Positions 17,121 through 25,732 are shown, counted from the stretch's first letter. The stretch is DNA of 38,801 bases from Olavius sp. associated proteobacterium Delta 1 (GCA_902749685.1 CACVKW010000746.1:1-38801), one strand, 5' to 3'. Translations and numbers: made by a program. Notes: generated from the sequence alone by a model not told the origin.

Positions 17121-17158
17121 CCTTAAATATTCAATATTCAATCGAAAATATTCAATTT
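17121..17158. repeat. heptamer array, consensus CAATATT
   Basis: Units of TATTCAA start at 17128, 17135 and 17149, with a diverged unit at 17142, exactly on a 7-bp grid. The leading CCTTAAATATTCAATATTCA is also found at 18300 and 23135. It lies directly before the dapB ribosome-binding site. Confidence 0.85.
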
Positions 17159-17176
17159 TTTTTACAGAGGTGAAAT

Positions 17177-18007
17177 ATGAACCCCATAAAAACAATGGTC
17201 AACGGTCTGCCCGGCAATGTGGCCCAAATAGTGGCCCGTCATATTTTAAGGGACCCACGGTTTGAGCTGCTGCCTTATTCAATGACCGGACCGGAGATCC
17301 AGCAGTCCGGATACTCTTTAGAAGCGGTATCGCTTGAGCTCATCCGACCGGACGCCAAAGCGTCAAAAATTGATACGATAAAATCACATCAGGGACAGTT
17401 TTTGAGCGTAGACTTTACCCATCCGGCGGTGGTCAATCACAACGCCGAATTTTATTGTCAGGCCGGCTTACCGTTTGTAATGGGCACAACCGGTGGGGAC
17501 CGCCAAAAACTTGTGGAAACCGTAAGTTCCTCGTCCATCGCGGCTGTCATTGCACCCAATATGGCCAAACAGATTGTCGGATTTCAAGCCATGATGGAGT
17601 ATGCGGCCGACACTTTTCCGGCTTTATTTGAAGGCTATACCCTCGAGATTAAAGAGAGCCATCAAAATGGCAAGGCCGACACCAGCGGCACGGCTAAAGC
17701 CATGGTGACGTATTTCAACCAGCTGGGGGTCCCTTTCTCAGAGGATCAAATTATCAAAATAAGAAATCCTGAAATCCAGCAAACGCAGTGGGGCATCGAC
17801 CAAGAATACCTGACCGGCCATGGTTGGCACACCTACACGTTGGTTTCTGAAGACCGGACCGTTCGTTTTGAGTTCACCCACAATATCAACGGCCGTGAAA
17901 TTTATGGCCGCGGCACCCTGGATGCCCTGCTCTATCTGTCCGGGAAAGTCGAGGACGGTGTCAGCGGCAAAGTGTTTACCATGATCGACGTGCTGAAAAA
18001 CAGCTGA
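17177..18007 (+). CDS. dapB: 4-hydroxy-tetrahydrodipicolinate reductase
   Basis: A 276-residue NAD(P)H-dependent reductase of the lysine/diaminopimelate pathway, acting in the cytoplasm. The N-terminal nucleotide-binding loop is VNGLPGNVAQ, where many DapB have GxxGxMG. The substrate segment is KESHQNGKADTSGTAK, equivalent to the E-HH-K-D-PSGTA motif, with HH changed to SH. APNMAKQIVGF and FMGTTG-like PFVMGTTGG segments also fit. The overall pattern is nearer the plant/chlamydial type of DapB than the E. coli type. GAGGTG lies 5-8 bases before the ATG. It stands alone between two repeat-rich spacers; DAP supply links it to the cell-wall genes upstream. Confidence 0.88.
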   Translation: MNPIKTMVNGLPGNVAQIVARHILRDPRFELLPYSMTGPEIQQSGYSLEAVSLELIRPDAKASKIDTIKSHQGQFLSVDFTHPAVVNHNAEFYCQAGLPFVMGTTGGDRQKLVETVSSSSIAAVIAPNMAKQIVGFQAMMEYAADTFPALFEGYTLEIKESHQNGKADTSGTAKAMVTYFNQLGVPFSEDQIIKIRNPEIQQTQWGIDQEYLTGHGWHTYTLVSEDRTVRFEFTHNINGREIYGRGTLDALLYLSGKVEDGVSGKVFTMIDVLKNS

Positions 18008-18009
18008 AG

Positions 18010-18107
18010 GGAAGTTGGAGGTCGGAATGCGCGAGTGGGAACAAAAGAAGGTGAGAGGTTGAGAAGGTGGGAAAGTGAGCGGAAGTGGGAAGTCGGCATG
18101 CGGAAGG
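18010..18107. repeat. heptamer array, purine-rich (GAAGGTG family), 14 units
   Basis: Starting 3 bp after the dapB stop, 14 consecutive 7-bp blocks follow with no indel (GGAAGTT, GGAGGTC, GGAATGC and so on to CGGAAGG). A stretch just over 20 bp long near 18046 recurs identically at 33962, after gap. The sequence continues purine-rich to about 18150 without a clear grid. Confidence 0.85.
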
Positions 18108-18185
18108 GGGGAAAAAAGTAAGGTAGGAAAGAAAGAGCAAAAGGGCATAGGACGTGGCGCATAGTGGAAAGGGAATTCAGCTGAA

Positions 18186-18283
18186 CGTCACCCGCAGACC
18201 GTAACGCTTAACCCGTAATTCGCATCGTGTAACGCGCGACTCGCAACTCACTATCCGAATGCCGCAACCCGTAATCCACAAAT
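18186..18283. repeat. heptamer array, consensus CGYAACC, 14 units
   Basis: Fourteen consecutive 7-bp blocks with no indel, among them CGTAACG, CTTAACC, CGTAATT, CGCAACT, CGCAACC and CGTAATC. The same family, in inverted orientation (GTTGCGG), lies on the other side of alaS at 20977-21060. Confidence 0.92.
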
Positions 18284-18299
18284 AAAAAACGACAAAATT

Positions 18300-18338
18300 C
18301 CTTAAATATTCAATATTCAATCTTCATTATTCATTTCA
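18300..18338. repeat. heptamer array CAATATT overlapping the alaS 3' end
   Basis: AAATATT, CAATATT, CAATCTT, CATTATT and CATTTCA follow on a strict 7-bp grid from 18304. The array covers the stop and last codons of alaS (stop at 18317), so the final residues NNED are encoded by repeat units. Confidence 0.85.
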
Positions 18339-20962
18339 GCCCCCCCCACCACCTCATACACCTTCTGCAACGCCTGATCCAGATTCTCCGGCTGGTTTCC
18401 GCCGGCCTGGGCCATGTCCGGTCTGCCGCCGCCACGGCCCCCTACCACAGAAGCAATTTCTTTAACGATCTTGCCGGCATGATAACGATCGGTGAGATCT
18501 TTCGTGACAACCGCAATCAGCATGGCTTTGGAACCCGCCTGACTGCCTAAAACGACAATACCCGATTTGATTTTGTCTTTGAACTGATCGGCTAGATTTC
18601 TTAAAGCGGCCGGTGTTTCCACTGCGACGCTTTTCACCATTACCTTAACGCCGTCAATTGATTTTAGGGACTCCGGCGAGGCATCTCCGGCATCTGAAGC
18701 CAGCTTCGTTTTGAGTTGATCAACCTCTTTTTCATAGGCTTTGATCTCCGACAGCATCTTTTTTATCCGCCCGGGGATGGCCGGTGTATTTTCCTTGATC
18801 AGGTGGGCCGTCTCCTGCAATATTTTCATGGTCTGCTGGGTGTAATCCAGGGCTGTTTCACCGGTCAGGGCCTCAATTCTTCGGACACCGGAAGCGACGC
18901 TGGACTCATTGATAATTTTAAAAAGCCCGATATTGCCGGTTTGCCCGGTATGAGTTCCCCCGCAAAGCTCCCGGCTGAAATCGGTCAGGGAAACCACCCG
19001 CACCCGGTCGCCGTATTTTTCTTCAAACAGCGCGGTGGCGCCGGATTTGAATGCATCTTCCGCATCCATCTCCTGGGTGCTGGTGGGCAGGTTTTTCCGG
19101 ATCTGCTGATTGACAAGTCTTTCGATGGTATCCAGGGCATCGGCTTCCACCTGGGAAAAATGCGTAAAATCAAATCGCAACCGGTCAGGGGCCACCAGTG
19201 ACCCGGCCTGTTTGACATGATCACCTAAGACCTGCCGTAAGACAGCATGCAGTATATGGGTGGCCGTGTGATTTAACTCCGTGGCCTTGCGCCTGCCTCC
19301 GTCCACCTGCAGGGTGACCGCCTGATCTTTACGGATCTTACCGGCTGTCACCTTTCCCTTGTGAATAATTAATCCGGTGGGATCTTTAACCGTGTCCCGC
19401 ACCTCGATCTCGAAATCGGATCCGGATATCGTTCCGGTATCTCCGACCTGACCGCCTGCCTCAGCGTAAAACGGCGTATTTTCAGTGACGATTTCAACCG
19501 ACCGGCCTTGGGCTGCCTCGGTAATCTCCTCGCCGTCAGCAACCATTACCAGTATTTCTGACTCACCGCTCAATGAATCATATCCCACGAATTCGGGTTT
19601 GATGCCCTGGGCCGAAAGATTTTTGTAAGCGTCGCTGATACGGTCAAAAGTTGCCACCGTCCGCGATCTGGCCCGCTGCTGGTCCATGGCCCGGTCAAAT
19701 CCGGCCATATCCAGGCTCATGCTTTTATCCCGCACGACATCCTGTACGATATCCACCGGGAAGCCGTAAGTGTCGTACAATTTAAAAATAACATCGCCGG
19801 GCACCTGGCTTTGACCGCCGGCCTGAATCTCAGCCAGGGTATCATTTAACAGCCTCAACCCGGTATCCAGGGTTTCCAGGAACCGGATCTCTTCATTTTT
19901 GATCACGTTGGTGATAAATGCAGCGGCCTCGGAAAGCTCGGGATAGGCCGATTTCATGATGTCAAACACGACTTCGGCCGTTTGATAAAGAAACGGGCGT
20001 TGCAGCCCGATGTTGCGGCCATAGCGAATCGCCCGGCGCATAATGCGGCGCAGGACATAGCCGCGTCCCTCGTTGGAAGGCAGAATACCGTCATTGATGA
20101 GAAAGGCGGCCGCCCGGCTGTGGTCGGCGATGACTTTCATGGCCACCTCCGTCTCACGGGACTCGTTCAGTTTCTTTTCAGCCAGATCCTCGGCCTTTTC
20201 AATGATCGGGCGGATAAGGTCGGTGTCAAAATTCGTCGGCACATCCTGGATGATTGATACAATCCGCTCCAGCCCCAGGCCCGTATCGATGCTCGGTTTG
20301 GGCAGCGGTGTCATTTTGCCGGATTCATCACGGTTAAATTGCATGAACACGAGGTTCCAGATTTCCAGGTAGCGGTCGCATTCGCAGCCCGCGGTACATT
20401 CCGGCCGACCGCAGCCGAATTGTTCACCGCGATCAATCAGAATTTCCGAGCACGGTCCGCAGGGACCGGTATCGCCCATGGACCAGAAATTATCTTCTTC
20501 ACCGAGTCTTACAATGCGGTCCTCGGGCAGTCCAACCGATTTTAACCACAGATCGTAGGCGTCATCATCATCAAGGTAAACCGATGCCCACAGTTTATCG
20601 GCCGGCAAACCATAACCGTTGGTTAGCAGATCCCAGGCAAACTCGATGGCGCCTTCCTTGAAATAATCGCCGAATGAAAAATTGCCGAGCATCTCAAAAA
20701 AGGTGTGATGGCGGGCCGTATAGCCGACATTTTCCAGATCATTGTGTTTGCCGCCGGCCCGCACACATTTCTGCGAGGTGGTGGCCCGCACATAGTTCCT
20801 TTTCTCTTCGCCCAGAAATACGCGTTTAAACTGAACCATGCCGGCATTGATAAAAAGCAGCGTGGGGTCTTCCTGGGGAACCAGAGAAGAACTTCGCACG
20901 ATCTGGTGGTCATGCTGATTGAAATAATCAAGAAATTGTTGCCGTATATCGTTTCCGGTCAT
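18317..20962 (-). CDS. alaS: alanine--tRNA ligase
   Basis: An 881-residue cytoplasmic enzyme that charges tRNA-Ala. The N-terminal class II core begins IRQQFLDYF and holds the RxTTSQKC-type motif 2 region (VRATTSQKCVRAGGKHNDLENVG), then GPCGPCSEI. The editing domain has HTATHILHAVL and CGGTHTGQTG, which supply the zinc ligands. The C-terminal DHHA1 domain has GGGRPDMAQAGG. I start at the ATG at 20962: GGAG, which overlaps an upstream in-frame ATG, sits 6 bases ahead of it. The gene is bracketed by heptamer arrays, and its last codons lie inside one. Its 5' end is 14 bp from the GTTGCGG array, so the promoter must lie within or beyond repeats. Confidence 0.97.
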   Translation of the reverse strand: MTGNDIRQQFLDYFNQHDHQIVRSSSLVPQEDPTLLFINAGMVQFKRVFLGEEKRNYVRATTSQKCVRAGGKHNDLENVGYTARHHTFFEMLGNFSFGDYFKEGAIEFAWDLLTNGYGLPADKLWASVYLDDDDAYDLWLKSVGLPEDRIVRLGEEDNFWSMGDTGPCGPCSEILIDRGEQFGCGRPECTAGCECDRYLEIWNLVFMQFNRDESGKMTPLPKPSIDTGLGLERIVSIIQDVPTNFDTDLIRPIIEKAEDLAEKKLNESRETEVAMKVIADHSRAAAFLINDGILPSNEGRGYVLRRIMRRAIRYGRNIGLQRPFLYQTAEVVFDIMKSAYPELSEAAAFITNVIKNEEIRFLETLDTGLRLLNDTLAEIQAGGQSQVPGDVIFKLYDTYGFPVDIVQDVVRDKSMSLDMAGFDRAMDQQRARSRTVATFDRISDAYKNLSAQGIKPEFVGYDSLSGESEILVMVADGEEITEAAQGRSVEIVTENTPFYAEAGGQVGDTGTISGSDFEIEVRDTVKDPTGLIIHKGKVTAGKIRKDQAVTLQVDGGRRKATELNHTATHILHAVLRQVLGDHVKQAGSLVAPDRLRFDFTHFSQVEADALDTIERLVNQQIRKNLPTSTQEMDAEDAFKSGATALFEEKYGDRVRVVSLTDFSRELCGGTHTGQTGNIGLFKIINESSVASGVRRIEALTGETALDYTQQTMKILQETAHLIKENTPAIPGRIKKMLSEIKAYEKEVDQLKTKLASDAGDASPESLKSIDGVKVMVKSVAVETPAALRNLADQFKDKIKSGIVVLGSQAGSKAMLIAVVTKDLTDRYHAGKIVKEIASVVGGRGGGRPDMAQAGGNQPENLDQALQKVYEVVGGAEMNNED

Positions 20963-20976
20963 TAAAAACTCCATTA

Positions 20977-21060
20977 GTTGCGGGTTGCGCGGTGCGAGTC
21001 ACGGGTTGCGCTGTGTGCGTTCGGAAATACGCGTTGCGGGTTTCAGGTTATGTGCGACTA
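20977..21060. repeat. heptamer array, consensus GTTGCGG, 12 units
   Basis: Twelve 7-bp blocks on one grid: GTTGCGG, GTTGCGC, GGTGCGA, GTCACGG, GTTGCGC and so on. This is the reverse complement of the CGCAACC family on the far side of alaS. It fills most of the alaS-recA spacer. Confidence 0.92.
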
Positions 21061-21100
21061 TCCATTTTCTGGGCTCCCGTCACTGGCCCTGGTCTGATCG

Positions 21101-21134
21101 CACCTTCTCACCTTCCAAACTTCCCACCTTCTAT
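21101..21134. repeat. pyrimidine-rich repeat (CACCTTC family) at the recA 3' end
   Basis: CACCTTC-like units repeat with steps of 7-9 bp. The inverse strand matches the GAAGGTG family at 18010 and 33963, and closely matches the repeat at 228-254. It touches the recA stop codon at 21131. Confidence 0.7.
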
Positions 21135-22165
21135 TTCTTCTGTTCCTCAACATCCGCTTCGACATCCTTTTTCACAATTCCCAATGCTTCTCTGGCCTTT
21201 AGGTATATGTTGTCGTAAATGTCCTGATTTTCTTTCAGAAACCGTTTGACATTTTCGCGTCCCTGGCCGATGCGCTCACCTTCGTAAGAATACCACGAAC
21301 CGCTCTTGTCGATAATTCCGGCATCAACAGCGACGTCCATCAGGTCTCCGGTTTTTGAAATACCCTCGCCGTAAGTAATATCAAATTCGGCTTCCGTAAA
21401 TGGCGGGGCCATTTTATTTTTTACCACCCGCACCCGGGTTCGATTTCCCACGACTTCCTGCCCATCCTTAATGGCACCGATCCGCCGGATATCGAGCCTG
21501 ACTGAAGTATAGAATTTCAGGGCATTGCCGCCGGTGGTAGTTTCCGGGTTGCCGAATACCACGCCGATCTTCATACGGATCTGATTGATGAAGATAACGG
21601 TGGTCATGGTCTTGCCAATGGTGCCGGTCAATTTCCTGAGGGCCTGGGACATCAGTCTGGCCTGCAGCCCCATATGTGAATCTCCCATCTCACCTTCGAT
21701 TTCGGCCCGCGGCACCAGGGCCGCCACCGAATCAATTACGATGATGTCGATCGCCCCGCTTCTGACCAGCATGTCGGCAATTTCAAGGGCCTGCTCGCCG
21801 GTATCCGGTTGTGACACCAGCAGATCATCACAATTGACACCCAGTCGCTTGGCATAATTGATATCAATGGCATGCTCGGCATCGATAAAGGCCGCAATAC
21901 CTTCCTTTTTTTGTGCTTCGGCCACGGCATGCAGCGCCAGGGTAGTTTTACCGGAGGCTTCAGGTCCGAATATTTCCACCACCCGGCCACGGGGCAGTCC
22001 GCCGATGCCCAGCGCCTTGTCCAGAGACAGGGAACTGGTTGAGATGACCGGCACCTCAATTATCTCTTTGCTGCCCAATTTCATGATGGAGCCCTTGCCA
22101 AATTGGCGCTCCACCTGAGTCAATGCGGTTTCCAGAGCTTTTTCTTTGTCCGCGGATATTGCCAT
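21131..22165 (-). CDS. recA: recombinase RecA
   Basis: A 344-residue DNA strand-exchange ATPase for homologous recombination and the SOS response. Walker [10 protein letters not shown] is at residues 67-75. The signatures [20 protein letters not shown] and [26 protein letters not shown] with [15 protein letters not shown] (loop L2 region) are exact family features. The C terminus is short and acidic-lysine ([11 protein letters not shown]), as usual. GGGAGGAG lies 8 bases before the ATG. I see no E. coli-type LexA box upstream. The next gene on the same strand, alaS, is separated by a repeat-filled spacer, and thpR lies 104 bp upstream. Confidence 0.98.
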   Translation of the reverse strand: MAISADKEKALETALTQVERQFGKGSIMKLGSKEIIEVPVISTSSLSLDKALGIGGLPRGRVVEIFGPEASGKTTLALHAVAEAQKKEGIAAFIDAEHAIDINYAKRLGVNCDDLLVSQPDTGEQALEIADMLVRSGAIDIIVIDSVAALVPRAEIEGEMGDSHMGLQARLMSQALRKLTGTIGKTMTTVIFINQIRMKIGVVFGNPETTTGGNALKFYTSVRLDIRRIGAIKDGQEVVGNRTRVRVVKNKMAPPFTEAEFDITYGEGISKTGDLMDVAVDAGIIDKSGSWYSYEGERIGQGRENVKRFLKENQDIYDNIYLKAREALGIVKKDVEADVEEQKK

Positions 22166-22256
22166 GTTTTTCTCCTCCCGTTTGGAATGTCAAATGGCGA
22201 ATTACGATTTAAAGTCTGATGGAATTCGAACAATGACAGCGCGCAGCGATATCATT

Positions 22257-22291
22257 AAATATTCGATCTTCAATTTTCAATATTTATTTTT
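22257..22291. repeat. heptamer array CAATATT overlapping the thpR 3' end
   Basis: AAATATT, CGATCTT, CAATTTT and CAATATT follow on a strict 7-bp grid. The stop of thpR (22270) and its last residues (KINIEN) are encoded by these units. Confidence 0.85.
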
Positions 22292-22857
22292 GCCAGGCCA
22301 ACCTGTTTCAAATGCGAATACACCGCACCGGATGGCTTTAGATCACTTTTAAACAAAACGATCCGATCGGCGGTAAATTTTAAATTTCCTAAATCAGAAT
22401 AATCCTGAATAGCCTGGCCGACAATATCAGGATTAGCTGCTTGCCGGATACGCCCCAGGGTTAAATGGGCTTTAAATGATCTTTTTTCTTTGGGGAAACC
22501 GGCCGTTGCCAGCCGGTTCTCCAGATTGCGCTGCAAATTAAATAGAGCCGGCTTCGCTCCGCCAAGTCCGACCCAGATGACCCGGGGACGCTTAATGCCC
22601 GGAAAAAATCCAATGCCGCCGATTGTCAGTGAAAACGGTGCACAATCTCCGGCAGCATCAGCCATCACCACACCGATATCATCGATGTCGGCGGGATCTA
22701 TATTTCCCAGAAACTTAAGCGTCAAATGGATATTCTGCGGTCGCACCCACCTGGCCTTGAGCCGCAACGATTTTAGCTCCTGCTGCACGTTATCCAACAA
22801 GGATATAACCGCCGGCGGTAGTTCAAAGGCAATAAAAGATCGAATGGTCTGCGACAT
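22270..22857 (-). CDS. thpR: RNA 2',3'-cyclic phosphodiesterase (2'-5' RNA ligase family)
   Basis: A 195-residue 2H phosphoesterase of the LigT/ThpR family, which opens 2',3'-cyclic phosphates on RNA and can join tRNA halves in vitro. The two catalytic HxT motifs are HLT at 44-46 and HLT at 131-133, in the contexts NIHLTLKFLG and AHLTLGRI. The N-terminal RSFIAFELPP is typical. I start at the ATG at 22857, two codons inside a TTG-initiated reading. No good Shine-Dalgarno sequence is visible. Both ends touch CAATATT-family heptamers in opposite orientations. Confidence 0.93.
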   Translation of the reverse strand: MSQTIRSFIAFELPPAVISLLDNVQQELKSLRLKARWVRPQNIHLTLKFLGNIDPADIDDIGVVMADAAGDCAPFSLTIGGIGFFPGIKRPRVIWVGLGGAKPALFNLQRNLENRLATAGFPKEKRSFKAHLTLGRIRQAANPDIVGQAIQDYSDLGNLKFTADRIVLFKSDLKPSGAVYSHLKQVGLAKINIEN

Positions 22858-22869
22858 GGGCAATTTAAA

Positions 22870-22923
22870 TGAATATTGAAAATTGAATATTTATGGAGGT
22901 CGCTACGCTCCGTCATATAAAAT
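22870..22923. repeat. inverted heptamers GAATATT plus spacer element copy 2
   Basis: TGAATAT, TGAAAAT and TGAATAT lie on a 7-bp grid (22870-22890). They run into the second copy of the 42-bp element, with TGGAGGTCGCTACGCTCCGT as core (22883-22923). The orientation is opposite to the array on the other side of thpR. Confidence 0.8.
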
Positions 22924-23138
22924 TAGAGTTAAGTGAGACATTGAAATTTTGTGATGCAAGCTCTTTGAACCTGGTGGTATCAAAGACCGGTCAACAGGTA
23001 TACGGGCCAATTGAAACCTAATTATTGGAATTCCAGTAACAGATCAAGTCCGTCATAGGCTCCGCGGGCTTGTCGACCGATATTGCTTTGGAGTCCTCTT
23101 TTCCTCAATTAATTTAGTTAAAGTAGACAGAATACCTT
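22924..23138. other. spacer upstream of thpR, no gene seen
   Basis: About 215 bp between the 42-bp element and the next CAATATT array. It contains no open frame with family features and no clear promoter. It is the variable middle of the bipartite element described under findings. Confidence 0.5.
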
Positions 23139-23173
23139 AAATATTCAATATTCAATTTTCAATATTCAATTCA
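23135..23173. repeat. heptamer array CAATATT at the 3' end of the PF01837 gene
   Basis: AAATATT, CAATATT, CAATTTT, CAATATT and CAATTCA follow on a strict 7-bp grid from 23139, up to the stop codon at 23171. The leading 20 bases, CCTTAAATATTCAATATTCA, are identical to those at 17121 and 18300. Confidence 0.9.
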
Positions 23174-24340
23174 AGACCTCGGCAGTGTAAACTGTGGCTC
23201 GCCGATCATAAACTTGCCCTGGGATATCTTCTTTTTCAGAATATCGGCAATCTCACCGGCCCTTACAACACTCGACAGGGGAACCGTTGCGACCTCCTGA
23301 TCGTTGAGTTTGATCGAGCCGCTTTTGAGTTCAGCGTAGCTTACCTTGCCGTAGCTTCTGGAGATCCCCTTGGGATAGTCGTTGCCGTAGTCGATGATTT
23401 GGGTAAATATTTCCTCATCGGATATGGCTGTATATTGAGCGATCTCTTCATTCAACAGGGGAATGGGAATTCCCAGACCGACTGCCAAAGAGCAGCCGTA
23501 TCCTTGAATGCCGACGCCTACCAGCCATTTTGAACTCATCTGTTTTAAATCTCCCATTACCCAAAGGGTTCCGGCCGGTGTCAGGGGTATCCCCTTTTTG
23601 GTCCGTTTGATCGACGGTTTGTGCTGGGTACCGTGCCAGGTCACATAACCTTCACCGCCCCCGAGAAAGATTCGGGTACCGAGACCGATGGTTTTATAAT
23701 AGGGATCATTAAACAGGGGACTCAGCTGTCCGGCGGAGCAGTAATTGGCATTGCCCGCTTTAGGTTTAAGCGCTCCCATATAAGTGTATATGGTTTTATT
23801 CGTAAGGTTGACGGCACAATTATAGTTCTGATACCCGTTTCTCGGACTGCAGAGCGTCGCCTGGGGCAGCGTGCGCAAAGTAACATCTTTTTCGACCAAA
23901 CGGTTTGGATAGCAGTCCGTGCCGTATGCGCTGGCTTTTAGATGCACCTGTTTGCCGGCGACCAGATCCTGGATAACATGACCGCCGCCATAATTAAACT
24001 CACCGGGATGCACTTTGTTGAGCGGATCATCCTCAACGACTTCCGTCGCCCCGATGTAGCAGTCCACCGCAGCCACTCCCGCATAGGCCGGCACCTTATT
24101 TAACCATACTTTAGATGCTTTGATCGTCGGGGTTGAATGCCCGAAGTTGATAAATGCGCCGGACGAGCACATGGGCGCGAAGGTGCCGGTGGTCACCACA
24201 TCGACCTGACGCGCCGCTTCAACAGGGCCGTCGTTTTTGACGATGTCGATAATCTCCTCGGCCGTAACGACCACCACGTCTCCCGACTTAATTTTCTGAT
24301 TGATTTCCTGGATGGTTTTGCTGACTTTATGCTTCTTCAT
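23171..24340 (-). CDS. homocysteine biosynthesis protein (PF01837, DUF39)
   Basis: A 389-residue protein of the HcyBio family. In methanogens the related MA1821 protein, with a ferredoxin partner, puts sulfur onto aspartate semialdehyde to make homocysteine, by a route that skips O-acylhomoserine. Visible hallmarks are TTGTFAPMCSSGAFINFGHS with a conserved Cys near 58, VAAVDCYIGATEV, and FLGGGEGYVTWHGTQH. Archaeal MA1821 carries C-terminal CBS domains; this protein ends at 389 without them, and no ferredoxin partner gene is adjacent. AGGAGA lies 8 bases before the ATG. It starts 12 bp after the M23 peptidase gene and is probably co-transcribed with it. Enzyme activity here is inferred from family only. 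Confidence 0.88.
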   Translation of the reverse strand: MKKHKVSKTIQEINQKIKSGDVVVVTAEEIIDIVKNDGPVEAARQVDVVTTGTFAPMCSSGAFINFGHSTPTIKASKVWLNKVPAYAGVAAVDCYIGATEVVEDDPLNKVHPGEFNYGGGHVIQDLVAGKQVHLKASAYGTDCYPNRLVEKDVTLRTLPQATLCSPRNGYQNYNCAVNLTNKTIYTYMGALKPKAGNANYCSAGQLSPLFNDPYYKTIGLGTRIFLGGGEGYVTWHGTQHKPSIKRTKKGIPLTPAGTLWVMGDLKQMSSKWLVGVGIQGYGCSLAVGLGIPIPLLNEEIAQYTAISDEEIFTQIIDYGNDYPKGISRSYGKVSYAELKSGSIKLNDQEVATVPLSSVVRAGEIADILKKKISQGKFMIGEPQFTLPRS

Positions 24341-24352
24341 GTACCATCTCTC

Positions 24353-25732
24353 CTACTTTTGACTGGATTTAACCTGCTCGATTTTTGACTGGACGTTGTT
24401 TTCAATCCATTTTTTGTCCCACCATTCCACCGGATTGACAAATGTTCCATTGATCAGCATGCTGAAATGAAGGTGATCCCCCCCGGCCATGCCCGTGCTG
24501 CCGGTCCGGCCCAAAATGCCGCCCCTGGACACCTGATCCCCGGCTTTGACTGCCGTGAAGCTTAAATGGGAATACATGCTGAACAACCCAAAACCGTGAT
24601 CAATAATTACCGTACCACCGTAAATTCCCAGGGGCTCCGCAAACACAACAACTCCGCTGTTGGCTGCCGGCACCGGACTGTTGGCCAACGAGGCCAGGTC
24701 GATCCCCATGTGTACCTGTCGATCGATCTCCTTTTTCTTGTAAAAATAAGTGCGATGATCTGCATATCGGGCCCGGTTGGCTGAGTTGGGCAATCTTAAA
24801 AATACTCCCCGCCAGTGCAGTTTGTTGGCGGTATTGCGGCACACTTCAACTATTTTTTGGTAATTGGCTTGGCGCAGTCCACGATTAACAAGCAAAAATC
24901 TGTCCACCGCAGACATTTTTGAATCCCACGGCAATTCGGAGTCAAAATCCGGAAGTTTCTTTTTTAGAAACCCATCGGAAATGTTGATGCGATCTTTTCT
25001 GAATTTTTTGCGACGGATATAATAATTAAAACCGCTTTTGCCCGGGTTGCCGGCCAGATCGGCAGCTGTCAGGTGTATCGCTGTATCGCGCCCCTGTTCG
25101 TATCCCAGTGCGAAAAAGGCCAGGTAAAGATTTGGATCTTTAAAATATCCTGCATGCCCGGGAAAAAATTTGTTGCCGACCTGAACCCCGCTTTGTGAAC
25201 AGGTTTCGGATGTTCGGTACACAACCAACCCGGCCCCGCCCTGGTTGATATTGTGAGCGCTTGTGAAAACCTCTATTCCAGGAGCACGGGTATCGATCAC
25301 GACCGGCTTTTCAGCATATGTTTTGTTGCCATTCCACCAGTCTCGCCATGAGTAATCCCGCACGACCAGTCGCAAAATTGCATCCCCATCGGAAAAGCCC
25401 AGGTCAATGGGCGCCACCGGTATCTTAACCGAGGCATCATTGGTGGTTCCGCCTTTTAACAAACCGGCTGAAGGAAAGGTCTCATCATGCAGAACGATTT
25501 CCTTGCCGTCCTTGAGTAGACCGACCCAGAGTTGCCGCAAACCGCTGTCGGCATCGGAAACCGATATGGTAATTTCCTGTGAACGGCCCCAAGAAAGCGA
25601 AATTAAATCGACTTCCACCTGCGGCGCTTTTCCCTCCAGGCGAACCGTTAAAAACCAGGCAGCAGGCACCACAATGATCAAACATCCGATGAGAATCAGC
25701 CATAACCTGGTATGCTTTTTATCTTTTTTCAT
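24353..25732 (-). CDS. M23 family metallopeptidase, membrane-anchored
   Basis: A 459-residue envelope protein likely to cut peptidoglycan cross-links or to regulate amidases. An N-terminal hydrophobic helix (about residues 9-29) anchors it, with the bulk outside. The C-terminal LytM/M23 domain has the zinc ligands in VHMGIDLAS (HxxxD) and GGDHLHFSM (HxH), and a GRTGSTGMAGG loop typical of active M23 enzymes. The middle ~200 residues look like beta-sandwich or Ig-like domains (VDADSGLRQLWVGLL-like, RAPGIEV). All catalytic residues are visible, so activity is expected. It is divergent from kdsA and followed by the PF01837 gene at 12 bp. Confidence 0.9.
   Translation of the reverse strand: MKKDKKHTRLWLILIGCLIIVVPAAWFLTVRLEGKAPQVEVDLISLSWGRSQEITISVSDADSGLRQLWVGLLKDGKEIVLHDETFPSAGLLKGGTTNDASVKIPVAPIDLGFSDGDAILRLVVRDYSWRDWWNGNKTYAEKPVVIDTRAPGIEVFTSAHNINQGGAGLVVYRTSETCSQSGVQVGNKFFPGHAGYFKDPNLYLAFFALGYEQGRDTAIHLTAADLAGNPGKSGFNYYIRRKKFRKDRINISDGFLKKKLPDFDSELPWDSKMSAVDRFLLVNRGLRQANYQKIVEVCRNTANKLHWRGVFLRLPNSANRARYADHRTYFYKKKEIDRQVHMGIDLASLANSPVPAANSGVVVFAEPLGIYGGTVIIDHGFGLFSMYSHLSFTAVKAGDQVSRGGILGRTGSTGMAGGDHLHFSMLINGTFVNPVEWWDKKWIENNVQSKIEQVKSSQK

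Noticed and set aside
18317..18340. Frameshift or truncation at the alaS 3' end
   Set aside because: The DHHA1 domain is complete up to the GGGRPDMAQAGG segment and the helix after it; only the last few residues lie in repeat units.
22166..22269. LexA box upstream of recA
   Set aside because: No CTGT-N8-ACAG pattern is present in the spacer; regulation cannot be read from it.
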